Shown: piece by piece, positions 1-9,513 of the stretch
Numbering within the stretch: position 1 is the first letter of the stretch
Layout: each line of letters begins with the position of its first letter
Assembly (NCBI GenBank): GCA_050247435.1
Contig: JBFWUF010000027.1
Span: 48,051-112,050, forward strand
Reading direction: 5' to 3'
Length of the DNA stretch: 64,000 nucleotides
Source of the DNA: JAJVID01 sp050247435
Lineage (GTDB): Bacteria > Acidobacteriota > Blastocatellia > RBC074
Translations under genes and position numbers: made by a program
The notes under the pieces: generated by a model
The model's input: the letters and a program-made list of their open reading frames with translations, nothing else
The model's database searches: none
Told to the model about the DNA's origin: nothing

Positions 1-1
1 C

Positions 2-292
2 GTCCTCAAAACCGACGAGATTGATTGGATCGAAGCCGAGGGCAATTACGTCCGCGTCCATTTCGGCAAGCAGTCGTCGTTGATTCGCGAAACGCTCACC
101 AGTCTGGCCGCGCAACTCGACCCACGCAAATTCCCGCGCATACACCGCTCGCGCCTGGTCAATATTGACCGCATTCAGGAATTGCAGCCCTGGTCGCATC
201 GCGACTGGCGGATCATTCTCCGCAATGGGGCCGAACTGCGTCTGAGCCGTAATTACCGCGATCAACTTCATCATCTGCTCGGCAAGCTGTGA
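2..292 (+). CDS. LytTR-domain response regulator, C-terminal part (partial)
   Basis: The frame is open from base 2, so the gene starts outside the window; only about 96 C-terminal residues are present. They match the LytTR DNA-binding domain: the start reads like the LytTR core (IDWIEAEGNYVRVHFG), followed by the typical RETLTSLAAQLDPRKFPRIHRS segment and the closing LRNGAELRLSRNYRDQL. LytTR proteins of this kind normally carry an N-terminal receiver domain and work with a membrane histidine kinase of the LytS/AlgZ type. That part cannot be seen here. The internal ATG at 80 is not the start because the domain begins upstream of it. Confidence 0.85.
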   Translation, partial: VLKTDEIDWIEAEGNYVRVHFGKQSSLIRETLTSLAAQLDPRKFPRIHRSRLVNIDRIQELQPWSHRDWRIILRNGAELRLSRNYRDQLHHLLGKL

Positions 293-440
293 GCCGCTTC
301 ATCACGCCCGCTTCATCACTCTATTCGGCCATCTCATCACTCAGTCTTTCCCTCTGATCACATAATTCTTCGTCACCTCACCTCTCCCTCCTAAGATCGC
401 GCGCGCCTGACCACACATCATCAACACAGGAGAAAAAAAT

Positions 441-2000
441 ATGTCAAAGCTGCTTGCCACCAAGCCGCTCGATCAACTGCTGGCCGAATCGCGTTCGGAT
501 GGCGCGCACGGTCTGGTTCGCGCGCTGGGGCCGTACAACCTGATTTCGTTGGGAATCGGCGCGGTCATCGGCGCGGGCATCTTCGTGTTCACGGGGACGG
601 CGGCGGCGCGATTCGCCGGCCCCGCAATCATAATTTCGTTTTTGATTGCGGGACTCGGCTGCGCATTCGCCGGGCTTTGTTACGCCGAATTCGCCGCGAT
701 GATTCCGATCTCGGGTTCGGCCTACACTTACGGTTACGCGACGCTCGGCGAAATCTTCGCGTGGATCATCGGGTGGGACCTGGTGCTGGAATACGCATTC
801 AGCTCGGCCACGGTGGCTGCCGGATGGGGCGGCACAGCCGTCAGTTTGTTACAGGATTTCGGAGTCAATTTACCGCCACAATTGATCGAAACGCCCGGCA
901 GCGAGCTTGTCTTTTTTCAAGATCGCTGGACTCTGCTGACGACGGTTTTGCCCGCGATCAAATCCGCCGGGATCAACCCTGACACGTTGCCGCACGCGAC
1001 CGCCGTGTTCAATCTGCCCGCGTTCATTTCGGTACTGATCGTCACGGCCATTCTGGTCATTGGCGTCAAAGAGTCGGCGCGATTCAACACCATCGCGGTT
1101 TTCATCAAAGTCGCCACGATCATCATCTTCATCGCCATCGCGGGCGCGTACCTTTGGCAACACCCAGGCGTGTTCGCAAACAACTGGCGCGAGTTCATCC
1201 CTGAAAACAAAGGCGGATTCGGACAGTTCGGATGGTCGGGAGTGGCCCGCGGCGCGGCGGTGATCTTCTTCGCCTACATCGGCTTCGACGCCGTCACGAC
1301 CGCCGCTCAGGAGGCCAAAAATCCGCAGCGCGACATGCCCATCGGTCTTCTGGGGTCGCTGGCCATCTGCACAATTCTCTTTTTGGGCGTGGCGACAGTG
1401 TTGACGGGCGTTGTTCACTATTCGCAATTGAACGTAGCCGCGCCTGTCGCCCTGGCGATTGACGCCACCGGAGTGAAGTGGGGCAGCCTGATGGTCAAAT
1501 TCGGAAGCCTGGCTGGGCTGAGCACCGTGATGCTGGTGACGTTGATGGGGCAATCGCGGATCTTTTTTGCGATGTCGCGCGACGGTCTGCTGCCACCCTG
1601 GGCCAGCGCGATTCACCCACGTTTCCGCACGCCGTGGATTTCATCAATCGTCGTCGGATTGTTCGTCGCGACGTTCGCCGCGTTGTTTCCGATCAGTCTG
1701 CTAGGCGAACTGGTCAGCATAGGCACGCTGCTGGCGTTCATCATCGTCTGCGCCGGAGTGTGGATGTTGCGGATCAAACGGCCCGATATGGACAGGCCGT
1801 TTAAAACTCCGTGGGTTCCGTTCACTCCGCTGATGGGCATACTGCTTTCGCTGTTGTTGATGGCGAGCCTGCCGCTCGACACGTGGCTTCGGTTGATCGT
1901 ATGGCTGATGATCGGTTTCGCGATCTATTTCGGTTACAGCCGCAAACACAGCCGTGTGCAAATGGCGGAAGGCAAATCTGTCGCAAGCCCGGCTGATTGA
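441..2000 (+). CDS. APC-superfamily amino acid permease, CAT-like
   Basis: 519 residues with 12 or more hydrophobic segments. TM1 carries the APC signature GAVIGAGIF (about residues 40-48), whose unwound helix binds the substrate backbone. The loop EAKNPQRDMP (about residue 290) is the other APC hallmark. The extended periplasmic loop after TM4 and the overall length resemble the cationic amino acid transporter (CAT/YfnA-type) branch, so a proton-coupled amino acid importer of the inner membrane is likely; the substrate cannot be read from the sequence. The ATG at 441 follows AGGAGAAAAAAAT, a good ribosome binding site. The gene stands alone, with no operon partner. Confidence 0.88.
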   Translation: MSKLLATKPLDQLLAESRSDGAHGLVRALGPYNLISLGIGAVIGAGIFVFTGTAAARFAGPAIIISFLIAGLGCAFAGLCYAEFAAMIPISGSAYTYGYATLGEIFAWIIGWDLVLEYAFSSATVAAGWGGTAVSLLQDFGVNLPPQLIETPGSELVFFQDRWTLLTTVLPAIKSAGINPDTLPHATAVFNLPAFISVLIVTAILVIGVKESARFNTIAVFIKVATIIIFIAIAGAYLWQHPGVFANNWREFIPENKGGFGQFGWSGVARGAAVIFFAYIGFDAVTTAAQEAKNPQRDMPIGLLGSLAICTILFLGVATVLTGVVHYSQLNVAAPVALAIDATGVKWGSLMVKFGSLAGLSTVMLVTLMGQSRIFFAMSRDGLLPPWASAIHPRFRTPWISSIVVGLFVATFAALFPISLLGELVSIGTLLAFIIVCAGVWMLRIKRPDMDRPFKTPWVPFTPLMGILLSLLLMASLPLDTWLRLIVWLMIGFAIYFGYSRKHSRVQMAEGKSVASPAD

Positions 2001-2107
2001 CCGTTTTACCTCTTTTTACATTTCATTGAAGACAGATTCATCTTGCCCGGCGACAATCATATTCCACGTTCGCAGCCTCCCGAATAAACTCGAAGGAGAT
2101 AAAGGCA

Positions 2108-2668
2108 ATGAAGATTCTGTTTGCAATGCTCGTTACGCTTTGTTGCGCGCTCAATCTGTTCGCTCAATCGCCAAGCTCTCAATCAGGCGCGTCGCAGTCG
2201 AACGCCCAAGCCCCGCCAAGATCGTGCGGATCGAGGCCCGAATACCGTCAATTCGATTTCTGGATCGGCGAATGGGATGTGCAGGCGGGCGGCCAGCAAG
2301 CCGGGACAAGCAGCGTGCAATTGATCCTCGGCGATTGCGTCATCTTCGAAAACTGGACAGGCGCGCGCGGAATGACCGGCAAGAGCTTCAACATCTACAA
2401 CGCCGCCAAAAGCAAATGGCAGCAGACATGGGTGGACAGCACCGGCAATGTGCTTGAGTTGTACGGAGAGTTTAAAGACGGCGCGATGCGGTTGGCCGGC
2501 GAAAAGCCCGGCCCGAACGGCGGCAAGATTATCAACAAACTCAGCTTCTTCCCGCTGGAAGGCGGGCGTGTGCGCCAGCTCTGGGAATCGTCGAACGACG
2601 GCGGCAAAAACTGGAGCGTCGCTTTCGACGGCTTGTACATCAAGAAAAAGGTGGCGAGTGTGAAATGA
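2108..2668 (+). CDS. Small secreted protein with FDFWIGEWDV motif
   Basis: 186 residues, starting with an N-terminal signal peptide (MKILFAMLVTLCCALNLFAQ). A Ser/Gln/Ala-rich linker leads to a compact domain that opens with YRQFDFWIGEWDV (about residues 47-59). This motif is typical of a widespread lipocalin/DUF1579-like family of small secreted proteins whose function is not established. The domain appears complete up to the final FDGLYIKKK. AAGGAG lies just upstream of the ATG. No neighbour explains its role. Confidence 0.7.
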   Translation: MKILFAMLVTLCCALNLFAQSPSSQSGASQSNAQAPPRSCGSRPEYRQFDFWIGEWDVQAGGQQAGTSSVQLILGDCVIFENWTGARGMTGKSFNIYNAAKSKWQQTWVDSTGNVLELYGEFKDGAMRLAGEKPGPNGGKIINKLSFFPLEGGRVRQLWESSNDGGKNWSVAFDGLYIKKKVASVK

Positions 2669-2799
2669 CTGGTTTCGCAGGTTGAATCCCGCCAGAGTCA
2701 CAATCGAATCCACGCGCAACGGCGAAGTGGTCAAAAACGAACTCGCCAATTAGAATTCGACTTCAATCCAAATTTCATCGGATCGGATTAAGGAGAGAT

Positions 2800-3771
2800 A
2801 TGAAAGCGATTGTTGTCGAAAATACCGGCGGGCCGGAGGTTCTGGTTTACCGCGAGACGCCGTCGCCAACGCCGAAGACCGGAGAAGCGCTGGTCAAGCT
2901 TGAAGCCATCGGCTTGAACTACATTGACGTTTACCACCGCACGGGCCTTTATCCGCTGCCTCGCCCGTTCATTCCCGGAATGGAAGCCGCTGGCGTTGTT
3001 GAAGCCGTCGGCCCCGGCGTGACCGAGGTCGCAGCCGGAGACCGTGTAGCTTACGCGATGCAGCCAGGCGCATATGCCGAATATGCTGTCGTGCCCGCGT
3101 GGAAGCTGGTCAAAGTCCCGGAAGGCGTGAGCGCCCAGCAGGCCGCAGCCGCGATGCTGCAAGGTATGACGGCGCATTACCTGACGACTTCCGTTTATCC
3201 GCTGAAAGCCGGCGAAACCGCGCTCGTTCACGCGGCTGCGGGCGGCGTGGGATTGCTGCTGATCCAGATGGCCAAACGCATTGGCGCGCGCGCCATCGGC
3301 ACCGTTTCGACCGAAGCCAAAGCCGAGCTTGCGCGCGAAGCCGGAGCCGATGAAATCATTCTTTACTCCCAGCAGGATTTTGAGCAGGAGACGCGCCGCT
3401 TGACGAACGGAAAAGGCGTGCAGGTGGTCTACGATTCGGTCGGCAAAGATACTTTCCTGAAAAGCCTGTCGTCGCTTGCGCCGCGCGGGATGATGGCGCT
3501 CTTCGGCCAATCGAGTGGCCCCGTCGCATCGTTTGATCCCGCGCTGCTCGCGCAGAAAGGATCGCTCTTTTTGACCAGGCCGAGCCTGGCGCAATACGCC
3601 GCGACGCGCGACGAATTGCTTTGGCGCGCGGGCGATCTGTTCAACGGGATCAAATCGGGCGAATTGAAGATGCTGATCGAAAAGACTTTCCCGCTGCGTG
3701 ACGCCGCCGAAGCGCACCGGCAGCTTGAGGGCAGGAAGACGACAGGAAAAGTGGTATTGATTCCCGGTTAG
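2800..3771 (+). CDS. Zinc-independent quinone oxidoreductase (MDR family)
   Basis: 323 residues, the usual length for NADPH:quinone reductase (QOR/zeta-crystallin type). The N-terminal GroES-like fold runs to about residue 120, with NYIDVYHRTGLYP and PGMEAAGVVEAVG. The Rossmann domain has the AAAGGVGLLLIQMAK nucleotide-binding loop (about residues 147-161). The Cys/His ligands of zinc alcohol dehydrogenases are absent, which fits QOR. It should catalyse NADPH-dependent reduction of quinones or reactive enones in the cytosol. AAGGAGAGAT precedes the ATG. The stop overlaps the end of the convergent cupin gene by 4 bases. Confidence 0.88.
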   Translation: MKAIVVENTGGPEVLVYRETPSPTPKTGEALVKLEAIGLNYIDVYHRTGLYPLPRPFIPGMEAAGVVEAVGPGVTEVAAGDRVAYAMQPGAYAEYAVVPAWKLVKVPEGVSAQQAAAAMLQGMTAHYLTTSVYPLKAGETALVHAAAGGVGLLLIQMAKRIGARAIGTVSTEAKAELAREAGADEIILYSQQDFEQETRRLTNGKGVQVVYDSVGKDTFLKSLSSLAPRGMMALFGQSSGPVASFDPALLAQKGSLFLTRPSLAQYAATRDELLWRAGDLFNGIKSGELKMLIEKTFPLRDAAEAHRQLEGRKTTGKVVLIPG

Positions 3772-4190
3772 GCGTCCTTCGGTGGATTCTCGATAAACCA
3801 TTCCGCAATCGCTGGCATTTCCGGCTCGAAATTGCCTGGGATCGAAAAGTTCAGAAAGCCTGCCCGGCTTGAACTTCGATTCTCGAAATTATGCGTCACT
3901 CCACCCGGCGCCAGTACGAAGGAGCCTTTGGGGGCGTCAATCCAGCGGTCGCCAACAAGAAAGCTCATCGTCCCTTCAATTACATAAAAAATATCGTCTT
4001 CGGCGTGGGAGTGCGCTCCTGGGCCTTGCGTGTGTGCTTCCAGCCACCATTCGGAGATGGAATACGCTTTTTGTGTTTCGTCTCCGTCTGCTTTGAAGAC
4101 GGCGCTAATGCGTCCCATCGGGTACGAACGCCCGGCGCCGGGAGGCAGAAAAATGCCGGCTCTTTTGGAAGAGTTGTCCTGGTTGCTCAT
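3768..4190 (-). CDS. Cupin-domain protein
   Basis: 140 residues forming one cupin barrel. Motif 1 is GAHSHAEDDIFYVIEG, with the two His and one Glu metal ligands. Motif 2 is PGGVTHNF, with the further His. Such single-domain cupins bind a metal and are often small-molecule dioxygenases, isomerases or sensors; no specific reaction can be assigned. AGGAGGATTC lies upstream of the ATG. It is convergent with, and slightly overlaps, the quinone oxidoreductase gene. Confidence 0.82.
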   Translation of the reverse strand: MSNQDNSSKRAGIFLPPGAGRSYPMGRISAVFKADGDETQKAYSISEWWLEAHTQGPGAHSHAEDDIFYVIEGTMSFLVGDRWIDAPKGSFVLAPGGVTHNFENRSSSRAGFLNFSIPGNFEPEMPAIAEWFIENPPKDA

Positions 4191-4433
4191 GAATCCTCCT
4201 AAAAGTTGCGCAAGATAAACCGCTCAGATTGCTCATCGCTCGAAGGTTGTGATTGTGAGGCATCCACATTCAGTGATCAAGGTTGAGAGCAAAGCCATTA
4301 TTCGTCCTGCATTGAGGGCTTGAAAACAGGTGATTGCCCTTGCTTTCAATTTCATGTAGATTTTCGGCGATCAGAACCCATTTCTAGCGGCAACGTTCAA
4401 CAACTCTGGCATACATTTATTGGAGCGCGGCCT

Positions 4434-5411
4434 ATGGTGATCTCAATCGTGTTGCTTAGCCTGATCCTGCACATCTTCCCCGCTCAACGCTCTTTCGCCG
4501 TGATCGGGAGCGTGCGGGGCACGAGCGGGCAGAGAGTGACATCCATTCGCGTCTCTCTGCTCGATGAAAATTATCATTCGATCAGAACGACCTTTGTTGA
4601 CTCATCGGGCCGGTTCCAGTTCAGAGGTCTGCGCCAGGGCGTCTACCTCGTGCGCGTTGAACCTGTCGGGACGCCTTACGAAGAGCAGGTTCAGCGGGTC
4701 GAATTCCAGTCAATCTCCGGCAGGGGCGGCGGCAGCGAGGAGCCTTACATGCTCGATTTCACGCTCAAGCGGAAGAAGAATTCGGGAGAGTCGCCCGTTC
4801 GGGAGATCATCTTCACCCAAACGATTCCAGACGCCGCTCGCGTCGAGTACGAGCGCGGGGCCGGTTACCTCAACGAAGACAAGTTCGAGCAAGCTGGCGC
4901 GGCGCTCAAGAAGGCGATTGAAATTTTTCCAGATTATTTCCAGGCTCTTGAATTGCTCGGTACCGAGTACGTCAAGCGAGGGCAATTCGCCGCCGCATTG
5001 CCACTTCTGGCGCACGCCGTGGAGGTCAACGGCAGAGCGCCGAAGAGTCTTTACTCGCTCGGCGTCGCGAACGTAAAGCTGAACCGCCTGTCCGAGGCCA
5101 TCGAGTGGTTGAAGAAGGCCGCTGTCGCGGATTCTGCGAACGTCAACGTCTACATCATGCTCGGCCAGGCATACGGCAACAACCGCGAATACGATCAGGC
5201 GCTGGCTGCGCTCAAGAAGGCAATCGAACTGGGCGGCGATCATGCGGTGGACGTTCATTTCTATCTGGCCTCGATTTATAACAGGCAGGGCAAATATTCC
5301 GAGGCGGTGAAGGAGTTGGAGATTTACCTCAAGGAAGCAAAAGGCATTGACCAGGCGCAGATCAAGACGGCGATTGATAAGTTGAAGGCGAAGGAGAAGG
5401 CGAATAACTGA
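4434..5411 (+). CDS. Secreted protein: carboxypeptidase-regulatory-like domain plus TPR repeats
   Basis: 325 residues. The ATG at 4434 was chosen because it has GGAG 8 bases upstream and starts a signal peptide (MVISIVLLSLILHIFPAQ); the in-frame TTG at 4320 would put that hydrophobic stretch internally. After the signal comes a beta-sandwich of the carboxypeptidase-regulatory-like type (VIGSVRGTSGQ to about residue 100), then four to five TPR units (e.g. ALKKAIEIFPDYFQALELLG, SLYSLGVANVKLNRLSEAIE). It is probably a periplasmic or outer-membrane-associated scaffold. The TPR part ends in a Lys-rich helix. A terminator follows the stop. Confidence 0.8.
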   Translation: MVISIVLLSLILHIFPAQRSFAVIGSVRGTSGQRVTSIRVSLLDENYHSIRTTFVDSSGRFQFRGLRQGVYLVRVEPVGTPYEEQVQRVEFQSISGRGGGSEEPYMLDFTLKRKKNSGESPVREIIFTQTIPDAARVEYERGAGYLNEDKFEQAGAALKKAIEIFPDYFQALELLGTEYVKRGQFAAALPLLAHAVEVNGRAPKSLYSLGVANVKLNRLSEAIEWLKKAAVADSANVNVYIMLGQAYGNNREYDQALAALKKAIELGGDHAVDVHFYLASIYNRQGKYSEAVKELEIYLKEAKGIDQAQIKTAIDKLKAKEKANN

Positions 5412-5436
5412 TCGCTCTGTTTCGCACGCATTCAAA

Positions 5437-5472
5437 AAAGGGCTGCCATCTCCGTGGAGTTGGCAGCCCTTT
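5437..5472. terminator. Bidirectional terminator between TPR gene and TonB receptor gene
   Basis: A 12-bp perfect stem, AAAGGGCTGCCA (5438-5449) with TGGCAGCCCTTT (5461-5472), has an 11-base loop and A/T tracts on both sides. It sits between two convergent genes and can serve both. Confidence 0.85.
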
Positions 5473-5507
5473 GATTTTCCATCACTCCGTTTCCGAAGTG
5501 GATGGGG

Positions 5508-8500
5508 TTAGAAGATGACTCGGAATCCGAACCGGAGTTCACGAATTCCCTGGTAGGCGTTCGAGCCTTCAGGCGTGAGGCCCGACTGCCGTGTGCCCGG
5601 CAACCCATAAGTCGGATCGAGCAATTGCGTGGTTCGCGGCTGCCCAGTGGCGGGGTTGATCGTGCCCGGCGCATAGAACAGCGTGTTGACGTCGAACCCG
5701 CCGAAGAATTGCTGATCCGAAATGACGGCGTTGCCGTTGCGGTTCAATCGGCTGCGAACGTTCATCACCGCCGCCTGATTGAAGAGGTTCTGGACGTTCA
5801 TGTCCAGCTTGATTTTCACGCGCTCCGTCACGTTGATCGTGTGACCGATCAGGATGTCGGTTTGCGTGAAGGTGTCGGAACGACCGAGGTCGCCGCGTCC
5901 GTTGAAGAAGACCGGAACAATGACCGTCGCCTCGGAGGTCAGCGGCGTGCCGCTGTAAGCCACCTGCGAGAGCGAGAAGTTGGTCGTGCCTAACTTCGAC
6001 CTCAGGTCATAGTTGCCGAAGAACGTGAACGAATGCGGGCGGTCGGTGCCGAGCGGCCCGTAAACGTTGTTGCCCTTCGAGTCGAAGTTGATATAAGGCA
6101 AATCGAACGCGCGCGACGCGCCTGGGTCGGAACGTCCGTTCTCGTCCGAGTTGGCCAAACCGGCGTAGTTGCCGTAAAGCCGGCTGTAGGTGTACGAGAC
6201 GAAGTAGCTGAAATTGCGCGCGAAGCCTTCATTGAAGCGTCCGTCGAGCCGGAACTCCAAGCCGTCGTACTGGCGCTTGGCGCGCGGCACCAGATACTGG
6301 CCTTCCTTGAGGTTGATCGTCTGGCCGCTCAAGGCGCTGATGCTCCGGTCGCGCAGCCCGAAGCCGGGGTTGCCGGTAATGTAGACTTCGTTCTCGTCCG
6401 CATCGAGCACGCCGATGTCTTCGAGCGCGCGCATCAACCGTTTGCGGGTGTAGCGAGCCGAGAAGACCAGATTTGACGCGAACTGGTGAGTAGAGGTGAC
6501 GGTGAACTCGCGCTGCTCATACGGTTTGACGTTCGGGTCAACCGAAAGGAGCCGCCCCTGGCTGTCAATCTCTAGCGTCCGGTTGTCGAACTCCGTGATC
6601 AGCGATCCGACCGCAGTCGGATTCCCCTTCGAAAGCGCCGAGAGTTTGGTTGGATCGTCCAGCTTGTAGACGTGACTGACCCAGTAATCGCCGCCGAACG
6701 AGCCGCGGGCGATCTCGTACTTCATCACGTCGTAGTAGTGACCGTAACTGGCGCTGAGTTTCCATTTGCCAGTTCCCAACACGTCCCACGCAAAGCCGAG
6801 ACGCGGCGCGATCTTGTCCCCCCAGCCGAAACTGATCGGGTTCTCGACCTTGGCCCCGCGATAGGTCTTCGTGTAGGGCGGAAGGAACTCGTTCTCGAAA
6901 CGGACGCCGAGATTGAGGTTGATGCGCGGGCTGAGCTGCCAGGCATCCTGAATGTAGAAGCCCTGGTTGCGGCTGTTGACTTTGGCGTTGTGGCGGACGC
7001 CGTCTTCCCAGATGTAATAGCCGTACGCGCCGCGTTGATTGACCGTGGTGCCGCGCGTGAAAGCCTCGCCCCAGTAGATGTCAAACCGGCCGTTGAGGTA
7101 GTTGTCATCAACATCGTTGGCCAGACGGTTGAGCGCGTAGCCTGCCTTCAAGGTATGTTGCTGACCGAAGGCGCGGGCGATGTAGGTGCCATCCAGATAG
7201 ACGTTGTGACGCGTCGTGATGTCACGCAACACCGCGAACGTGCTGCTGATAGGTCTGTAATCGGTGTTGCCCGCAAGCGAAGCCGGCACCGGCGGGTTGG
7301 TCTGCGAAGAAGTCGGCGTTCGATACCAGAGGTATGGGCCGGCGGGCAGACCGTAGCTGCCGTTGGTCGCCGTGTAGAGACCGTTCAAGGTCGAGCCTTT
7401 ATCGTTGAGATACTTGTACCCGTAGCGGGCGCTCAGCACCAGCTTCGATGTCGGCGTGTAGGTGACCGCCGCCGTGTAGGCGTTCGATGGCGTGTAGCCG
7501 CCGAGCACCGACTGGTCGTTGGTCGGCGCGGCGACACGTCCGTCGGCTATCGGCAGCAGGCCGTTAACTTTGGTCGGCGTCCAGATATACGAGGTATTGA
7601 TCTGCAGCTTCTGGGTCGGCGCGTAATCAAGGCGGCCAATCCCGTAATGACGCTTAACGTCCTGCGTGAAAGTTTTCGTGGAGTTGTCGGCAGCGAAATT
7701 GATCGTGCGCTCGGTGCGAATCACTTCTGGAAAGTAGCTGGTGAAGAAGTGCAGGCGGTCTTTGAGAACCGGGCCGCCGAGCGAGAATCCGGGGAAGAAG
7801 GCGCGATAATCGTCTTCCTTCGCGCGGAAGAACTCGGCCACGTTCGGGTTGGTGCGGTTGGGCTGCCAGTAGCCGCGTCCCTGTGAGTTCAGCGCGGAGT
7901 TGGTAAAGAGGAACGCCCCTTCGCCGTGGAACTCGTTCGAGCCGCTCTTGGTCACGACGTTGACCACGCCGCCTGTCGCCCCGCCGTATTCGGCCTCGAA
8001 ACCGCCGCTCTTGACCTGCACCTCGCGGATGAATTCGAAGGGGATCGAATCGGCTCGGCGCAGTTGGCCTTTGCGAACATCGGTCACCTCAACGCCGTCG
8101 AGGATGAAGGCGTTCTCGGCGCCGCTTGCGCCATCTACCTGAATGCCGCCGACGCCTTCATTTCCGCCTTTCGGTTCCGGGCGCACGCCAGGAGCAGCCT
8201 TTAGGATTGAGTGGAAGTTGCGGCCCCTGGGAGTGTTGTCAATGAACTGTTCCGTGAGGTTGGTTGCGGTTCGGCTCGACGTGATGTCCAATGCCTCAGC
8301 CGTGGCGGTGATGTTCACCTGCTCCGAAACATTGCCCGCCGGGAGCGCGATTTCGAGCGTCAACTCTTTCCCCAATTGTACGGCGATCTCTTCCTTCTTG
8401 ACGGTCTTGAAACCTTCCCGGTTGACAGTGATGGAATAAATGCCTACCGGGAGCCGGGGGAAGTTATAAGCGCCGACGCCATCGGTAACCACTTCTATTG

Positions 8501-8696
8501 GCCTCACCAGCGCGGAGCTTGAGGCCGTGACTTTGGCGCCAGGAATTGCGGCGCCAGTATCATCTTTAACTACACCCTGGATGCTTCCCGCGTTTTCCTG
8601 GGAATACGCCAGCGGCGCAGCTACCACGAGCGCGATGGCACAACATATCAGGCTCAAGGTATTTTTAAGCGCATTAGCCAATGATCTTCGTTTCAT
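5508..8696 (-). CDS. TonB-dependent receptor, Oar-like, with N-terminal carboxypeptidase-regulatory-like domain
   Basis: 1062 residues. The start at 8696 is chosen because it begins a signal peptide (MKRRSLANALKNTLSLICC..., cleaved near AYSQ) and has AAAGGGA upstream; a longer in-frame start at 8894 is unlikely. Order: carboxypeptidase-regulatory-like beta-sandwich (GSIQGVVKDDTGAAIPGAKV, about 30-110), a plug with GVGGIQVDGASGAENAFILDG, then a long beta-barrel ending in FGFRVIF with the terminal Phe usual for BAM-inserted proteins. It should be an outer membrane transporter for a large ligand (glycan, peptide or siderophore); the ligand is unknown. No TonB or binding-protein partner lies beside it. 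Confidence 0.88.
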   Translation of the reverse strand: MKRRSLANALKNTLSLICCAIALVVAAPLAYSQENAGSIQGVVKDDTGAAIPGAKVTASSSALVRPIEVVTDGVGAYNFPRLPVGIYSITVNREGFKTVKKEEIAVQLGKELTLEIALPAGNVSEQVNITATAEALDITSSRTATNLTEQFIDNTPRGRNFHSILKAAPGVRPEPKGGNEGVGGIQVDGASGAENAFILDGVEVTDVRKGQLRRADSIPFEFIREVQVKSGGFEAEYGGATGGVVNVVTKSGSNEFHGEGAFLFTNSALNSQGRGYWQPNRTNPNVAEFFRAKEDDYRAFFPGFSLGGPVLKDRLHFFTSYFPEVIRTERTINFAADNSTKTFTQDVKRHYGIGRLDYAPTQKLQINTSYIWTPTKVNGLLPIADGRVAAPTNDQSVLGGYTPSNAYTAAVTYTPTSKLVLSARYGYKYLNDKGSTLNGLYTATNGSYGLPAGPYLWYRTPTSSQTNPPVPASLAGNTDYRPISSTFAVLRDITTRHNVYLDGTYIARAFGQQHTLKAGYALNRLANDVDDNYLNGRFDIYWGEAFTRGTTVNQRGAYGYYIWEDGVRHNAKVNSRNQGFYIQDAWQLSPRINLNLGVRFENEFLPPYTKTYRGAKVENPISFGWGDKIAPRLGFAWDVLGTGKWKLSASYGHYYDVMKYEIARGSFGGDYWVSHVYKLDDPTKLSALSKGNPTAVGSLITEFDNRTLEIDSQGRLLSVDPNVKPYEQREFTVTSTHQFASNLVFSARYTRKRLMRALEDIGVLDADENEVYITGNPGFGLRDRSISALSGQTINLKEGQYLVPRAKRQYDGLEFRLDGRFNEGFARNFSYFVSYTYSRLYGNYAGLANSDENGRSDPGASRAFDLPYINFDSKGNNVYGPLGTDRPHSFTFFGNYDLRSKLGTTNFSLSQVAYSGTPLTSEATVIVPVFFNGRGDLGRSDTFTQTDILIGHTINVTERVKIKLDMNVQNLFNQAAVMNVRSRLNRNGNAVISDQQFFGGFDVNTLFYAPGTINPATGQPRTTQLLDPTYGLPGTRQSGLTPEGSNAYQGIRELRFGFRVIF

Positions 8697-9513
8697 ATGG
8701 CAAGTCCCTTTCATCTTAAATTGTTTCGAGTTGGTAACACGGCGCGCGGTTGGCGTCTGACCGTGAAACCCGGATTGAGCTTGGAAAAGATTGAGCTTGG
8801 TTACACAAGACACACGACGGCCTGAATCGGCCCGGCTGAGCCGACTCAAAACGCCCGCTTCGTGCTCTTGATCCTGATTTGGTCTTCCCGCCAACGAACT
8901 TAGCGGTTAGTTAAATAGCCCGATGATAATTTTGATTATTGTGGGCAGCTCGCGGACTGTTTTAGAAATAAATCCAAATGATTTTTTCCAAGTCCCATAG
9001 CTTGTTGTGCAACTGTCATTCCAGCTAACAACGGCGCAACTGGGTTCAATAAGCTGGTATGAATCAGGTATTGAAAGACGAAGAAGGCCAGGTAAATTTC
9101 GGAAATCCAGATTCCAATTCAGATTTTCGGATTTAAACGTTAGTAAGCGCGGCATGCATGAAGCCGGCTTACCGCAATTGGAATACTAGTGTCAGGAGTA
9201 CAAGACAATTGAGAGCGTTGAAGCCGCCAGAGAGCGCGAAAACTCCGCAGGAATGGGCTTTAAAGCTTACCGAGGTATAAAGGGAATTGGTTTTAGGCTG
9301 GTGGCGATGGCGTGTATATGGAAAGGATTCAAATTCGCTTGATGAGCCGGATTGAGTGGGAATTATAGTTGGCCTTCAAAATTGCGCCGGCTGCATCGCT
9401 CGCGAAAAGGCTTCCGTATAACTCAACCGGCACAGGCGCGGTGAATGACAGCGGCCAGCTTTCAACTTGAAACAAGACTGATGGATTGAAAACTGGCCGC
9501 TGAAGATTAGCGG
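8697..9513. other. Long intergenic region without a gene
   Basis: About 817 bases between two minus-strand genes. The part near 8900-9160 is clearly more AT-rich than its surroundings and probably holds the promoter and leader of the TonB receptor gene. Short open frames at 8907-9155 (minus) and 9007-9189 (plus) have no recognisable domain or ribosome binding site. The only clear element is the terminator hairpin at 9450-9501. Confidence 0.6.
9450..9501 (-). terminator. Terminator-like hairpin after the tricorn-like gene
   Basis: Arms AGCGGCCAGCTTTCAA (9450-9465) and TTGAAAACTGGCCGCT (9486-9501) pair over 16 positions with one mismatch and a 20-base loop. It lies directly downstream of the minus-strand stop at 9514. 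Confidence 0.65.

Noticed and set aside
2680..2752. Short protein-like stretch after the FDFWIGEWDV protein (NPARVTIESTRNGEVVKNELAN, read in pieces)
   Set aside because: No start codon or ribosome binding site; it may be the remains of a gene, but it is too short to support.
6672..7886. 404-codon plus-strand frame opposite the TonB receptor
   Set aside because: Antisense shadow of a well-supported receptor gene.
8907..9155. Small minus-strand frame in the AT-rich intergenic region
   Set aside because: No ribosome binding site, no domain and no neighbour on which to base a call.
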